Notes under the pieces: generated by a model
Told to the model about the DNA's origin: nothing
What the model saw: only the letters and a program-made list of their open reading frames with translations
Databases searched by the model: none
Translations under genes and position numbers: made by a program
Source of the DNA: Ailanthus altissimus
Taxonomy: Eukaryota > Streptophyta > Magnoliopsida > Sapindales > Simaroubaceae
Direction: 5' to 3'
Assembly (NCBI GenBank): GCA_946807835.1
Contig: OX327696.1
Span: 3,050,501 to 3,114,500, forward strand
Length of the DNA stretch: 64,000 bases
Shown: positions 37,860 to 50,400 of the stretch, one piece after another
Numbering within the stretch: position 1 is the first letter of the stretch
Layout: each line of letters begins with the position of its first letter

Positions 37860-38660
37860 TGTTAAAGATATAAGAAATTAATATATTAATCATTTATTAT
37901 ATATATTTTTTAATTAATAAGTTATATTTAATTTTATATATATATATATATATATATTTTTATTTATGTTAACCTAAAACTTATATAAAGACTGTTTCTT
38001 TAATATTGTAAAACATAGAATTATAACAACAATGTAGTCTTTACAGATTTTTAGTTTCTCTTTATTATTTCGATTGTTTTTTCTTTTCTTTTATCTTTTC
38101 TCGTATGGTATCAAAGCCTACGGTTCGATTATTTCACTGTCTTATTGTTTAGCGGAACTTGCCAAATTTTTTTTCGAAAACTCTTAGGAAGCTCATCGGA
38201 GTTTCACCAGAATACCACCAGAAGTTCGCCGGAGTCTACCGTAATCAACACCGCCCAGCCCAAAAAGTTAAAATGATGTCGGCCGGTTAAATTCCACCAG
38301 AATCAAGCTTTTTCGCCGCTGCACGCTCTATCACGCGCCGACCAAACTCTCTGCCGCCGTTACTGTTCGCTTTGGATTCCGACTGATTTCTGGCGCGTTA
38401 GTGTGTACCGCCCAGACGATTGCACTCAGAATCAATCGGAAATTCCAAAGGCACCAGAATCTTGTCGATCCAAAGTCACATGCATCCCCACGTGCCTCTG
38501 AACAAAGCTGCTATCTGCCACCGTCCACGTTAGATCTCCGCCGTTTTTCGGCGAATGGTTTCTCACCGCCGGCTCCATTCAACTCCCTTCCACTGGATCT
38601 ATTAGTCCCAGGTTTCTTTTTGAAATATCGGTGATTCAATTTACAATATGGGTCTTTTTA
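37860..38660 (+). mobile_element. Copia LTR, primer site and leader fragment
   Basis: A short AT-rich LTR-like stretch starts TGTTAAAGATA at 37860 and is followed at 38106-38117 by TGGTATCAAAGC, one change from the tRNA-iMet primer site TGGTATCAGAGC. The GC-richer leader after it (38118-38640) resembles a copia leader. No gag follows and no second LTR was recognised, so this is the 5' end of a truncated element on the plus strand. The 77-codon frame at 38401-38634 lies in that leader and has no recognised domain. Confidence 0.6.
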
Positions 38661-38759
38661 CAAATTTTTTAAAGTTATATGAACAATCTGTAGTTTACCT
38701 AAGTTTTGGGCTATTTTGTGATTTCTTATTTTTATGAGTTTTTTTTTTTTGCAACTTTC

Positions 38760-39100
38760 AAATAAATTGGTGGAAGAATTTATCAATACACTTGCACTCA
38801 CAGCAGCTGATTTTTCTCTATCAACGCGTTTGCACTCGCAGTGGTTGGCAGCGCATTTGCACTCGCAACGGTTGATTTAAGTTTCATTCAACGCGTCCGC
38901 GGCGCTTATGCCTGGCAGGCTCCTATCCCGAATTTTTTCGAGTCTTCGAGTCCCGTTTCACTTCCCTAATTGTGTCCCACACGTCATAGATTTCTCCATA
39001 CGTGTCCCACATGTTCTAGACTTCTTGTGATTCTCCATTTTGGTATTCATCTCAATTCTTATCCAACCAAAATTGTTAAATCACTAATTTTTCAACAATA
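38760..39100. repeat. LTR-like debris with GC-rich words
   Basis: Three spaced copies of TTGCACTCGCAG/ACAGC-type words (about 38788, 38828, 38858) precede CGCGTCCGCGGCGCTTATG. Repeated CGTGTCCCACAYGT words follow (about 38966 and 39001). The style matches the LTRs at 4586 and 9385, but no boundary, primer site or coding part is visible. Confidence 0.35.
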
Positions 39101-39851
39101 ACATATTAATTGGATTACAAATTTGTATTTCGACTATATAGGTAGCACTACTCTTATTTTGTTTTTGTTTAATTTTTGTCTTACTTTTTATATTAGAATT
39201 AAGATGACATTTTAGTTCGAGTTCAAATTTAGATTTCAAAAAACTTAGATTGAATTTAAAATTTTAAGTTTTTTTTTTATATTTACATTTTTGTTGGAAC
39301 TTAAAAATCTAGCCAGATTCAAATTTTGTATTTTTTTTTAAAAAAAAATTAATTAATTTTCAAAATTCATCATCTTTAAAATTTGAAATTTTTTTTTAAA
39401 AAAATTCAAGTTTAAACTTGGATCTAACCCACCCAAAACAATCTAGATAAAACCCAAGTTTTGATTCATAAAAAAATTTGAATTCAAATTTTGGATAGCC
39501 AAAACGCGAATTTGACTTCCCTAATTGGCGTGTATGTTGATCTTTATAAAGGTGGCCCTAATTAACAAGTATCGTTTTTCACGTTTGGGAGTGTTCACAC
39601 TTCACATCGGTAATCTTTAAGAAAGTGTTTCCAAAACTGCGTTCTGATATTATATATATATATACTCCCGAGGCAAAACCATTTTCGTCTCCATTTTCAT
39701 AAGCATACAAGCTCAGATAAGGACACAAGAAGCAAAAATAAGGTTATCGTGGTGGATGTGATAGCTTTGAATCAGTTTGGAAGGGAAGCACAGAAAGAGA
39801 AACAAACATGAAACTGAAAAGAAATCAGGTAATCAGGATTCGAGAGAACTT
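39101..39851. other. AT-rich intergenic DNA
   Basis: No gene was seen. It contains a TA microsatellite (about 39648-39664) and repeated AATTTGAATTC-like low-complexity words. Confidence 0.5.
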
Positions 39852-41105
39852 AAACCCAACATTGTACTCAGAAAGAGCTAAATGGGTTGCTTGAACAGTT
39901 TTGAGATAAAATTTGCAAATCCATCCCACAAACTTAGCTTTATGGAGCGGCAAAATTCTTCGATGATTCAAATACAATGATAAACGAGACTCGTCATTGG
40001 TGGGGGAGCGAACAAAAATGAACAAAAAAGGTCGCCGTTGCCGGGGATCGAACCCGGGTCACCCGCGTGACAGGCGGGAATACTCACCACTATACTACAA
40101 CGACTTTGTTGCTTTGCTTCCGCCGAAGAGCATATTTAATCCAATCCAAACATTATTGCCTGACATTGGTTTTGAGCATAGAACTGGGGTGGTGACCGAG
40201 TTTCTTAAATAGCAATGCAGAGGATGGATTTAAATACGGCTGCATGTCAATTATGGTGATACGTGAGGTATTGAATCATTAACATTGAATTTGAGTGAAT
40301 GTTATGTCAATACATTTACATATGTTGAGGATGTGCTGACAGAACTTTATAACTTTTGAGGTAAATGGGTTCAATCATTTTATTTCTTCTCAGCAACTAA
40401 ATGTTCCAGTTTACTCTCTTGAATCAGGTCTGTGTTACTTCTCTGTATGCTCATATTATAGTAACTTCTTTGCAATTCAATGGTAAGTGCTTGCTGAACA
40501 GGAGGTGACATTGCTTTATTGAAGCAAACCAGTGAGGGGGAAATAATGGAAGAGGCCCAGGCCTCCCATAATCTTACTTGATTACGTTCTTTGCTGCAAT
40601 TGCCACAAAATAGAGCTTAGGCTTGTAGACTTAACCACCTCGATTGGTAAAAGCCGAAATGGTTTCTTTGAAGACTCTCATTATGACTTTTACTACCAGA
40701 ACTGAAAAGAATATGGACTATGTCGATTATCTCACTCATTTCCCTTGAGAATGACTAAGGGTTCGTTTGTCATTATTGTACTTAATTTTAAAAACATAAC
40801 AGCTGAAGTATTTGGTAAACATTTGATAACTAGTGTTTGCATACTTTTAGTACTTTGACATTATCGCAACTAGTGGTTTTAGTCCCCATGGCAGATATGA
40901 CTTTAAAGTCTTAGCATCGGAATACCAAATAAACTCTAAAAATTATAGCATGTGGCCAACAGTGTAGGTTTGTAAAGCTAAATGGCTTGTTTGAATACTT
41001 CCCATTTCCCCATAATTTGCAGATGAAATCTGTCAATTCATGTCACAAACCAAGGAACCTGAAATTATTTGATATAGCCCTCAAAGGAGGGCGAAAGCGA
41101 TAAGA
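39852..41105. repeat. Segmental duplication, copy B (holds a tRNA-Asp)
   Basis: Same order of blocks as 36612-37560: the ACATTGTACTCAG start, one 41-bp unit, the tRNA-Asp, the TGAGCAT-GAACTGGGGTGG block, the GTGAATGTT-T block and the final TAGCCCTCAAAGG block. Copies differ by scattered substitutions and one insertion of about 250 bp near 40550-40900. Confidence 0.85.
40033..40104 (-). tRNA. tRNA-Asp (GTC), copy B
   Basis: 72 nt on the minus strand, identical to copy A except in the anticodon loop, CTGTCAC here against CTGTCGC there. All stems pair, the A and B boxes are intact, and a TTTTTT run lies just past the 3' end on the gene strand. This is the sequence usual for plant tRNA-Asp. Full conservation of the 72 nt while the flanks have diverged suggests both copies are under selection. 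Confidence 0.95.
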
Positions 41106-43560
41106 GTAAGGATGGTAATTTGGTTTGAATTCGTGTGGTCGAATTTAAAATTGACCTAAAAAGATTAGATATTAGTTTTTTTTTAATTCAGTTTTTTATC
41201 GAAATTCAAAAACTCAGTTCGGATTTGGATTATATATATATAAGAAAAAGTTCTAATTTAATTTTTAAAATTTTTAATCTTTAATATATATAAATTTAAC
41301 AATTACTTTACAAAATATATACTCAAAAATTTAAATTTAACCAAAGATATGGAAAAAAAATTGAAACAAAGTAAAAAATTAAATGTAAAATTTTAATAAT
41401 TACAAGAGGAAAAAAATATTAAAATTTAAAATAATTAAATTATGAATATAAATTTTACAATCTAATAATTTCTTTATAGAATAAATACTCAAAAGTTCAA
41501 AATTTACCTTTTTTTAAATAAAAAAATAAAAAACAATCAGGTTCAACCTAAATCTGGCTTGAACGAAAATCGAAACTGGCCCGGTTGAAAAAAAAATCGA
41601 GCTAAACCTGAATTCTGGCTTTATCTAAAAAATCTAAATCTTAATTCAGGTTGAGCAAAACTTAGATCTAGATTTAAGTTAAACACAATCTAGATTTGGA
41701 TCTGAATTTTGCCATCTCTACATGCTCAATTAGTCTAGTTAATTGTCACGGGCCGAAGGCTTGTCCTTGACTCAAAAGACGAGTATTGACATTTAGTAAT
41801 TTAAAATTAATGTTGAATTTGATTTTGAGTTAGAGACTAATAAAGAGTCTACATAAGTTGAATACGTGTTGAACATATGAGAAAGGGAGCGAAACGAAAA
41901 ATCAGAAGCAAAACGGGGCATACAAACACAAGTGAGAACAAACTCAGATGTAAGCATTGCGACGTCAAGGGTGGCACCAAAGTTAGAACCCTCAACACTA
42001 TAACGCTCGAAATGTAGCGTCGCAGCACCAGATAATGATCTCACAATGCCGCGGTGCTGAAAGTGTAGCATCGTGGCACCAGCACCACAATGCCCAATGC
42101 CAATAGTTGTTGACAATATTTAATAAAATCGCCATTGTTTTGGGTTGCTCCCTTGACAAGTAAAAATACCCATCATTATATGAAAATATTTTTATTGTTG
42201 ATGATGATAGTAATAAATATTAAATAAAATTATTTTTTTTTTAAAAAAAACACAATTTAATCATATCAAAATGACTCTAAAATGTCTGTCAATATGTAAT
42301 TAACTTGGGTTTTAAAGTTTTTAAATGGAGTAGTAATACAAAAACAAATTCACCCACTTTAATGATCTAAACTTTGAGGTAGATCCTAATCGAAAGACAT
42401 TAGGCATACTAATAGCTCTAATCGAAAGACGCTAGATGTACTAACGGTAACATAATATAGTTGAATGAGTGAATTAAATAACATAATGGAATGAATAAAA
42501 ATAAAATTAAACATTTAATTATATCATACTACGTCAATGTATATAAACAAATTTGTATAAAATTGTTTGTATGTTTAGTATTACTCTTATAAAATCTAGA
42601 GCACCTACTCTTGACCAAAGTACTATTAATTCATCTTTCATGAATTAAAATTAAGATATAACTTTGTTAAAATCTTTGAATTAAAGTTCGTTTTGCGTAT
42701 GATTGTTACTCAACTTTTAGCCAAAGATGTGCAGTTATTGTAAGACAAGTGTTATAAGCTCTTGTTACAAGAGAAATGAAGTAATGTTTTTAAAATAAAG
42801 GAAAATTTGTTAATTATCTCCTCTATTGTTTGATTTTTTTATTATCAGTTTCTCCCATGAATTTTCAATAATTAATTATATTCCTTTTTAATACTATTTT
42901 TATTTAAAAATGACCAATCACCCCTCTCCCCCATCCTCTCTTAAAATGATATAATTGTACTTATTAAAAAAACTGAGGGAGGGAATTAGTAAAAATATCA
43001 TATAATAGAAGGGTATCTAATAAATTATGTAAATAAAGATATGAGACAACTAAAACTTTAACTTCTATCCACAAAATCCCAAAAATTAAATTATTGTAAT
43101 AAAAGTAAAATAACATTTTTAATCTTCTATAAACTATTCTCATATTGCAATAAAATGATACAAAACAATAATAATAAATAAAAAGAACTTTTAAATTTAA
43201 AATAATCTCCCTAATTTTTCTCTTTCACAATGATCAGTTAATGGGAATTGTGACTTCTATCATTCAGCAAGTCCCAATTAGCAGAAGGTCTTGAATGGGT
43301 ATATACTCACTACCTCATTTGTGCACTTGTGCAATAGGACTATGCCACGTATTCATTATTTTCAAAATCAACCAATCATAAGTTAAATAAGAGAGAAAAT
43401 TTAATTAATAATCCCCCAATTTGTATATTCTTAACTTAAATCTATGACATAAACATTGTTGTTAATTGACAAATTTAACCCTTTATTTTTTTAAAAAAAT
43501 TTCCCCCTCTTTTATCTCTTCTCTTTCCTTTTCTTTCTGCCTTTTCTATTTTTCTGTCTC
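41106..43560. other. AT-rich intergenic DNA with LTR-like debris
   Basis: No gene was seen. 41880-42120 carries GC-rich words (GTAGCGTCGCAGCACC, AATGCCGCGGTGCTG, ATCGTGGCACC) resembling decayed copies of the palindromic module in the LTRs at 9385 and 49013, read on either strand. A short imperfect tandem repeat, AATCGAAAGACrYTAG-TRTACTAA, lies at about 42387-42445. Confidence 0.45.
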
Positions 43561-44336
43561 TTTTTCTATCAATTTCTCAAAGCACCCTCTTCCATTTTCT
43601 CTATTTTTTCATTAGACATTTTCACTTCAACATTCAAAAAAACAAATAAAAAATTGTACATATATGGCATACTAATACTTCCAAAGCAATTCATACAAAA
43701 CATCAAGAAATTGATGCTTCGGAGAAATGTCAATTCAATAAAGCCAATAAGAAAAAAGAACCTGTGTTTTATTTCACGGTGAAGCTCTTGAAGCATCTTG
43801 AGAGCACCAAGAAGTATATCATGGCAACATGTGCACAGTGCGTGGCCATAAGAATGCATATCATCAGCAACGTTGCTCTTAATGCTCCCACTCTAGACCT
43901 TCCTGTTTTAATCCAGATTCATCAACCCAGTAGCCTCAGCAAGTTGCTCTGATGACAAAATTCACACAATAACAATGTATTGTCCATGTTCCAACACCAA
44001 AATAGTAACATTTCCAATTCACTCATCACAGAAAATCTAAACACAACTTAGTAATAGCAAGTTATGAATAGTCCACATAATAATGCAGTACTGTCCATGC
44101 ATGCCCCTGAGACACCAGTTTTTGATGCCACAAGTTGATTAGTTTCAATGGTAGTTGGGTTGGGGAGGACCCTAATTCACCTATTCAGTAACTAATCATC
44201 TAAATCTTACATACATCTTTTGTGGCAAAAACTATTTAGGTGTAATAAGAGATTTGATAATGTTTATGGTTTTTAATAATAGAATTGTTATTAAACAACT
44301 ATATGTACAAGAAAACTCGCGTGAATCAAATTGGAA

Positions 44337-44370
<34 letters not shown>

Positions 44371-44548
44371 TTTGATGACTTACATTACAAGAATTCAATC
44401 TCTTTTTCTAAGACAAAGAAAACTAACAAAATAAGAGTTGGTCCCAGAATCAGAAACAGGGATATTACCTGGAGAAGAGAGTTGATTCCTGGAAGTATAT
44501 GACCACGAGTTTAAGCATTTGGAAGCATTAATTTGGACACAGTTTGCA
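43561..44548. other. Intergenic; possible decayed exon at 43740-43950
   Basis: The minus strand between about 43950 and 43740 reads as a protein-like stretch (for example DDMHSYGHALCTCCHDILLG) with two in-frame stops upstream. I do not recognise a family. There are no clear splice sites. An (AT)n microsatellite lies at 44339-44367. Confidence 0.35.
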
Positions 44549-46717
44549 TCACCTGCTTCGTTTTGGGTCCAGCCGCTCACAAGGCATGTAGTGATCACGG
44601 CTTCGCTTCAATATAGTTTTCTTGGTCAATGTATCAATAAACAATTCGTGAGAACTAATGTTATTTGATGTTTGGCTAAACTCTTCAATATCGTGACTAA
44701 ATACTCGACGGAGCCTACATGCTTTAACCTCCAATTTAATACATGGGTGCTTTTTAGGGATGAATGCAGCCTTCATGGGCCAATCATCAATTAAAGAAAA
44801 CAAGCCATAGTCGTAACTTTGTGAAATGTAGCATAACCAGAGGTGATCCGACTGAGCCAAAATGTTTTGGTGGAAGGAAACAGAAACAGTAACATCCTTG
44901 TAACCATCAATTTTCAGATTACACTCAAGAACTAAAGTAAGAGGTGGATTTGGAAGATGGCCAGAAACAAAACAATGAGGGACTGAAAAATCAGCACAGA
45001 GAGCCAGTCCTTTGCATAAATTACTGCCAGCATGTAGTGGAACCAATGTAGTTATTGACTGCCCTGTACTCTGACAATTGAACCATTCTGGAACTCGAGA
45101 TCCAGGGATAACAACATCGAGCTCAGAGGAAAAAGCTGTACAGTGAAGCCCCTAAGTGAAAAAACATTTCTGTCAATGGATATCAAGCAGCAATGCGTGT
45201 GTGTGTGATTGAGAGATAGAGAAATACCTGAAGCTGGCTTTTCAGCAGCGATTGAAGCAGACTTTTAAAAAATGTAATTGGCACACTGTTATTTCCTTGA
45301 TTTGCAGTCAGTTTGAAGCAGTTACTTAAATAAAACATTCGTGATGCTGATTTAGTTATATTTGATGGACTGGATAACGTTGTCAAGGATGTACAATTGT
45401 AAGCATATAATCCATCTATGCTCGATGGGAGCTCTGGCAAAGCTTGAAGCCTTTTGCAGTAATCGACGTTGAGAGTTTCAAGCTTGGAGAGTTGACTGAT
45501 GGTTGCAGGTAAGCTAATGAAATCGTTCTTGCTCAGATTTAAGTTCACCAACGAGGATAAGCAGCCAATATCATTGGGGATTGCCCCTTCCTGGAAATTG
45601 CAGTCACCCAGATCCAATGATCTTAAAGAGGAAAAACCTGATAAAGAAGATACAGAGAAGCCCATGGGATATGAATTTGCTCTTGAGGAAAATGGGAACC
45701 AGAAGAGAGAAGTCCAGGACATGTGTTGTCCTCTGCATCCATGGAAAGATAATTCTCTAAGGTTCTGTAACAGTGCAATAGAGGATGGTGGTGTGCGTAT
45801 AGCAGTTCCACCTAAATCAAGTTTCTCCAAACTCGATATATTTCCCAAATTCTCTGGCACTATGTCAAGTCTTGAGCAGCCATTTAGATTAAGAACTTCA
45901 AGAGATCTCAAATCACAAATACTGTTTGGAAGACCAACGAGGGATTTGCAGTCTTTTAAATTTAACACAATAAGCCTAGTGAGACACTGGATGGATGGGG
46001 GCACTCTTCTATAGCAGTACCATCTAATAGAAGCTGCAACAAATGCTTTGCATTTCCCACAATATCTTTAACATTTCTCAGTTGTGAGCAACCGGAGAGA
46101 ATAAGAACTTCAAGAGATTCCCATTCGATTTGAGTTGGAATATTCTTTAGTTGTTTGCAATCTTTGAGGTTCAACAAATGAAGCCTTTTAAGAAGACCAA
46201 CAGAAGGGTGAAGAAAAGATAAATTCGTACAACCATCAAGAATCAGTCTCTCAAGATTTGGAACTCCCGTGAAGTCCGGGGTCTCAGTTAAGAGTTCTGA
46301 GTGACTAAGTTTGATCATTTTCAGAAGGTTCATATTCTGGAAAAATCAGAAGAATAGGTCATTAGAAATTTATCTGATTAAACAAAATTTTACCTTTGTA
46401 CTTTGAAAGAAAGAAATATACATATTTTTGCAATTGATCATACCTGTGCTCCCTGCCAAAGTTTTTGAAGACGGCTATACACATGTTAAGTTTGTAAAGA
46501 TTCTGAGGTCGGAAGTTTGATGGCAGAAATCTTAGAGGGTATTGAAGCCATTCCAGAAACCGTAACTCATTTGGAAGGTAATCAATTCTATGAAGAAGAC
46601 ATGCACCACGGATTTTGAGTAATCGTAGATTTTTCATCCTTGAAAAGGATTTGCCATTCAAATTTAATTTTGCATATGCAGAAACTCTGGCATTATACCT
46701 TCAACAGCTTCTGTCCT
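44549..46717 (-). pseudogene. 3' part of a TIR-NB-LRR (TNL) resistance gene
   Basis: Minus-strand exons: 46717-46444, 46336-45228 and 45151-44549, joined by GT-AG introns (46443-46337 and 45227-45152). The first starts with the TEAVEGIM-type motif that follows NB-ARC in TNL proteins, then NELRFLEWLQYPLRFLP. LRRs follow (LKDCKQLKNIP, LNGCSRLDIVPENLGN and others), and the last exon has a C-JID domain with VVIPGSRVPEWF. TNLs are intracellular immune receptors. TIR and NB-ARC exons are absent, and the sequence upstream is a repeat and then a copia element. Frameshifts occur near 46680, near 46490 and near 46004. It therefore cannot make a normal receptor. Confidence 0.88.
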
Positions 46718-46738
46718 CTATGAAAGAGGTAATAAAAA

Positions 46739-46767
46739 CACACACACACACACATATATATATATAA
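46739..46767. repeat. (CA)n(TA)n microsatellite
   Basis: A run of ACACAC followed by ATATAT directly upstream (gene sense) of the first surviving TNL exon. Confidence 0.9.
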
Positions 46768-47096
46768 AAGATGAAGTGGAAAAAAATAATCTTCATCCGT
46801 CTATCTATCTTCCTCTCTTTTTCTCTCTCTCCGTCTTTTTAATGTGCCGACATCCTCGCTTAAAAATGAGAGTATATACATTAAGTCCCTGCTTTGACCA
46901 TGTACCTCATTTTCAGTCAATACACGTTAAACATCATTGCAAAACCATAACCTACTCCATTCGCCTGGCTGTTTTGGGCTTTCTTGGCGAACAATTTCCC
47001 TACCCATATCTTGTAACAAATCATGCATGCATAGTTTATTGTTTGAAAGAGTTATTAAACATTTATCAATAATGATGCATATGTTACGTCAAGAAG
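46768..47096. other. Remnant intron or intergenic sequence upstream of the TNL exons
   Basis: No NB-ARC motif (P-loop, GLPL or MHD) appears on either strand. The 98-codon plus-strand frame at 46776-47072 has no recognisable domain. This may be what is left of the intron before the LRR exons. Confidence 0.45.
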
Positions 47097-47641
47097 TGTT
47101 CAAATAATAATTAGTATTATTATTAATTATTATACGGACAATAAATAATATTAGTAATATCACAACGAGATAATCAATCATCTAACACAATATGCACAAA
47201 AAAAATATATTAAATTTAACGAGGTTTGATAATGTTATCTACGTCTTCGGGCGCCGCTAAAATAAATTCACTATCTTCAAGAGAAGTTACAAAATTTTTG
47301 GGCTACAATACAAATTCTCAAACTATTAGGTCAAACTGCAAATACTCAAGTAGTATAGTCAATATTGTAATTACCTAAACAATAGGGTATTATTACAAAT
47401 GTCCAAAAATAAAGAAAAAATTGAATTCTTACAATTTTAAGGGGCTTAAATGTTAAACCCTTGATCTATGAGGTTCTCATAAAGCGATCCTACAAATAGA
47501 GGGGGAGAAGAGAATTATTCCAAAGTTACACTTAATATTAAAGAAGGCCTTATCTTATATAGGCCTAATCAAACCACCCTCATGCCATCTCCCACAAATG
47601 TGGGATTGACTCAATTGGCATATAAGCCAATTTTTAATAAA
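47097..47641 (-). repeat. 3' LTR of the truncated copia element
   Basis: Reads TGTTCAAATAATAA on the plus strand at the left edge and ends against a polypurine-like tract (CAAGGTGGAGATTT on the minus strand). The expected TG at the inner end appears as TA. No partner LTR exists in the window, so the bounds are approximate. Confidence 0.55.
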
Positions 47642-49007
47642 TCTCCACCTTGGCGAATATGCCAATCCTTCACAAAATTTTATTTTTTCTAAAATATTCT
47701 CAATCTAAATGCAGCCCCTCCAAATTTGCGCCCAATGACGCTATCAAACTCAAACTATATTGATTAAGTCCAAATAATGATTGAACTTGATCATTGTCAC
47801 CACTTTAGTCAACATATCTGCGGGATTCTCGACAGTCCCAATCTTCTGAAGTCAGATTCTTCCTTTACTAATAATCTCCCGTACAAAATGATACCGAACA
47901 TCAATATGATTTGTTCGAACATAGTATATTGGATTCTTCACTAAATGAATAACACTTTGACTGTCAAAATAAACATGAATCTTCTTCTAACCAATTTCCA
48001 ACTCATCCAGCAATCCTTGTAATCAAATAGCTTCCTTTACAGTCTTTGTAACTGCCATGTACTCTACCTCTGTAATAGATAAAGCAACTGTAGACTGTAA
48101 AGTAGACTTCTAACTCACAGGTGCTCTCGCAAGAGTAAACACATAAATGGTTGTTGACCGATGTTTATCCAAATTACCAGCATAATCAGAATCAACATAA
48201 CCGACAACACATTGATCACATGTATCATCTCTCTCAAAGACTAAGCCAACATTTACGGTCTTCAGTAAATACCGTAGAATCTATTTCACAGCCTGCCAAT
48301 ATCCTTTACCAAGATCATGCATATATCTGTTCACTATTCCAACTACATGTGAAATATCAGATCTCGTACACACTATAGCATACATCAGGTTATTAACTGC
48401 ATTAGCATATGGAACTCGAGACATATACTCCCGTTCCTCATTTGAACTAAGAGATAAAGATGCAATGATCTTCATATGAGAAGTAAGTGGGGTACTTACA
48501 AGTTTTGACTCCTCTGAAATGTTAAAACGCTGTAATACCTTCTTCAGATGTTGCTTCTGAGTCAAACAAATTTTGCCTCCTTCTCTGTCCCTGCTAATAT
48601 CCATACCTAGTATCTTTCTACCTTCACCCAAATCTTTCATCTCAAACTCTAGGTTCAACTGAATCTTTAATTTTTCAATTTCTTCGAGATTCGTTGAAGT
48701 TATCAACATGTCATCTACATACAAAAGTAGATAAATGAAAGAACCATCATGTAGCCTCTAACAATACACATAATGCTCAAATTTGCTTCTTGTGTACCTT
48801 TGACCCATCATAAATCGATCAAATCGCTTATACCACTGCCTCGATGATTGTTTCAAACCAAAAAGCGATCTTCTTAGTTTGCAAACCAATTTTTCCTTAC
48901 CAGTAACTTTGAATCCCTTTGGCTGAGTCATATAGATTTTCTCTTCTAAGTCACCATGTAAAAATGCAGTTTTTACATCGAGTTGAACTAGTTCCATATT
49001 TAATTGA

Positions 49008-49012
49008 GCTAT
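49008..49012. repeat. Target-site duplication GCTAT, left of gypsy-type solo LTR
   Basis: Repeated exactly at 50396-50400. Confidence 0.88.
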
Positions 49013-50395
49013 TGATAAGGCGTAATTGTATAAACTATTTTATCTTCCTAACTTGATATTTGTTCAATTTATCTCAATAATTGGGCTATTTATGCGTATT
49101 AATGTTGTTTTATAGGTTGAAGCATTATCGGAGCAAAAATACCGAAAAACGGACGCAAATCGGAGCATTAGAGATAAAAATACGAATGGAGGCACTGTTG
49201 CTACAGTAACACTGTAGCTACAGTACTGCTGCAGTACTGTAGCAACAGTGCAGCGCCGCAGCGCTGGATTTCAGCGCCGCGGCGCCGATTGCAGAAAGTG
49301 GGCGCCGCAGCGCCAAATCGCAGCGCCGCGGCGCCGGGACCTGGGCAACAAGTTTTGATAGGTTCCTGAAAATCAGGAAACCCAAAAGCAGCCCAAAATG
49401 CGCCCTAATTCCGTGCTCTTACCTATTTATTTGCTCAAAACTTACATTTTGAGGATGACTCCAGCTGGGACAGCAGCTGGAAACACAAAGAAACACCTAA
49501 CTTCTAAGTTTGAAGAAATCAAAGAGGAGGGAAGCAAGCTTCAACAACAAAGGCATTTGACAGGGATGTCTTCTTTGCTTTGATTCTTTACTTGTTGTAA
49601 GATGTTTAGTTTACATGTATTGATGGAATTAGCTTCAAGATTGTGTAGTTTAATGATGAGCTAATTTCGTTCATCTAGGATTACATCCTTGAACTCATTA
49701 TGTGATTGATTTTAGTTCTCTCTTTTATGGTATTAATTCAGCTTTTGATATATTCATTGTGCTTGTGCTTAATGCTATTTGATTACTTGGCCAGTGGTTA
49801 AATTGATCTAGAAATGCTTAAATAAACTTGACAAAGGCATTTAGGTATTTAGTCTTAAGCATATTGATGCATGATCATAGTGTAGTACACTTGAGTTTCA
49901 TATGAGATAGACATATACTCATAAGGCATGTATGGCTCATAAAACTTGTGCTTAATGAATTTTGTTCAATTTATTTATCATAGACATATAGATATTTGAT
50001 TGGATGGAATAGATTCACTTGACCTGCAAAAGAGGCTTGTGATGTGTTGAGTGTTTTGGTCAATATATCAAGTTGAGAACCAATAAACATCAAAGAGATT
50101 CTGCTGAATTTATTTGCATAATGGGGGATAGTTTGTAATCCTAGGATTTCTCATATTGAATATAATTTGTTGGTAATTTAGTTTATCACTTAGCATAATT
50201 AAGTTGTTCTTTTACTTGAGTAGTTTAATCATCATACATTAAATCATTTTCTGGATAATAGTAGAAAGACACCATTTCGGTACTTAAACTAGAAAAGATA
50301 AATCATTCTCTGTGGGATCGACACTTTTCTCATCATATATTACTTGTTGCGACACGTGCACTTGCGCTAATTTGTGTTATAGAAAACACACAACA
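49013..50395 (+). repeat. Gypsy-type solo LTR (1,383 bp)
   Basis: It starts TGATAAGGCG, ends ACACACAACA and is flanked by exact GCTAT duplications. It interrupts the copia RT. The distal part with GTGGGATCGACAC and GACACGTGCACTTGCGC resembles ends of plant Ty3-gypsy Athila/Tat-type LTRs. That class call rests on recalled LTR style, not on coding sequence. Positions 49193-49345 hold a hairpin and then four GCGCCGCRGCGC-type palindromic words. A single LTR with matching duplications indicates LTR-LTR recombination after insertion. Confidence 0.85.
49193..49250. repeat. Perfect 16-bp inverted repeat (hairpin) in the solo LTR
   Basis: CACTGTTGCTACAGTA (49193-49208) is the exact reverse complement of 49235-49250. 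The 26-bp loop contains further CTGTAGCTACAG and CAGTACTGCTGCAGTACTG palindromes. Confidence 0.9.
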
Positions 50396-50400
50396 GCTAT
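50396..50400. repeat. Target-site duplication GCTAT, right of gypsy-type solo LTR
   Basis: Exact repeat of 49008-49012. The copia RT sequence continues straight after it. Confidence 0.88.

Noticed and set aside
45499..46014. 171-codon plus-strand frame
   Set aside because: Antisense of the LRR exon; the minus strand has unmistakable leucine-rich repeats.
46776..47072. 98-codon plus-strand frame beside the TNL exons
   Set aside because: No domain and low-complexity start; it lies in likely intron or intergenic DNA.
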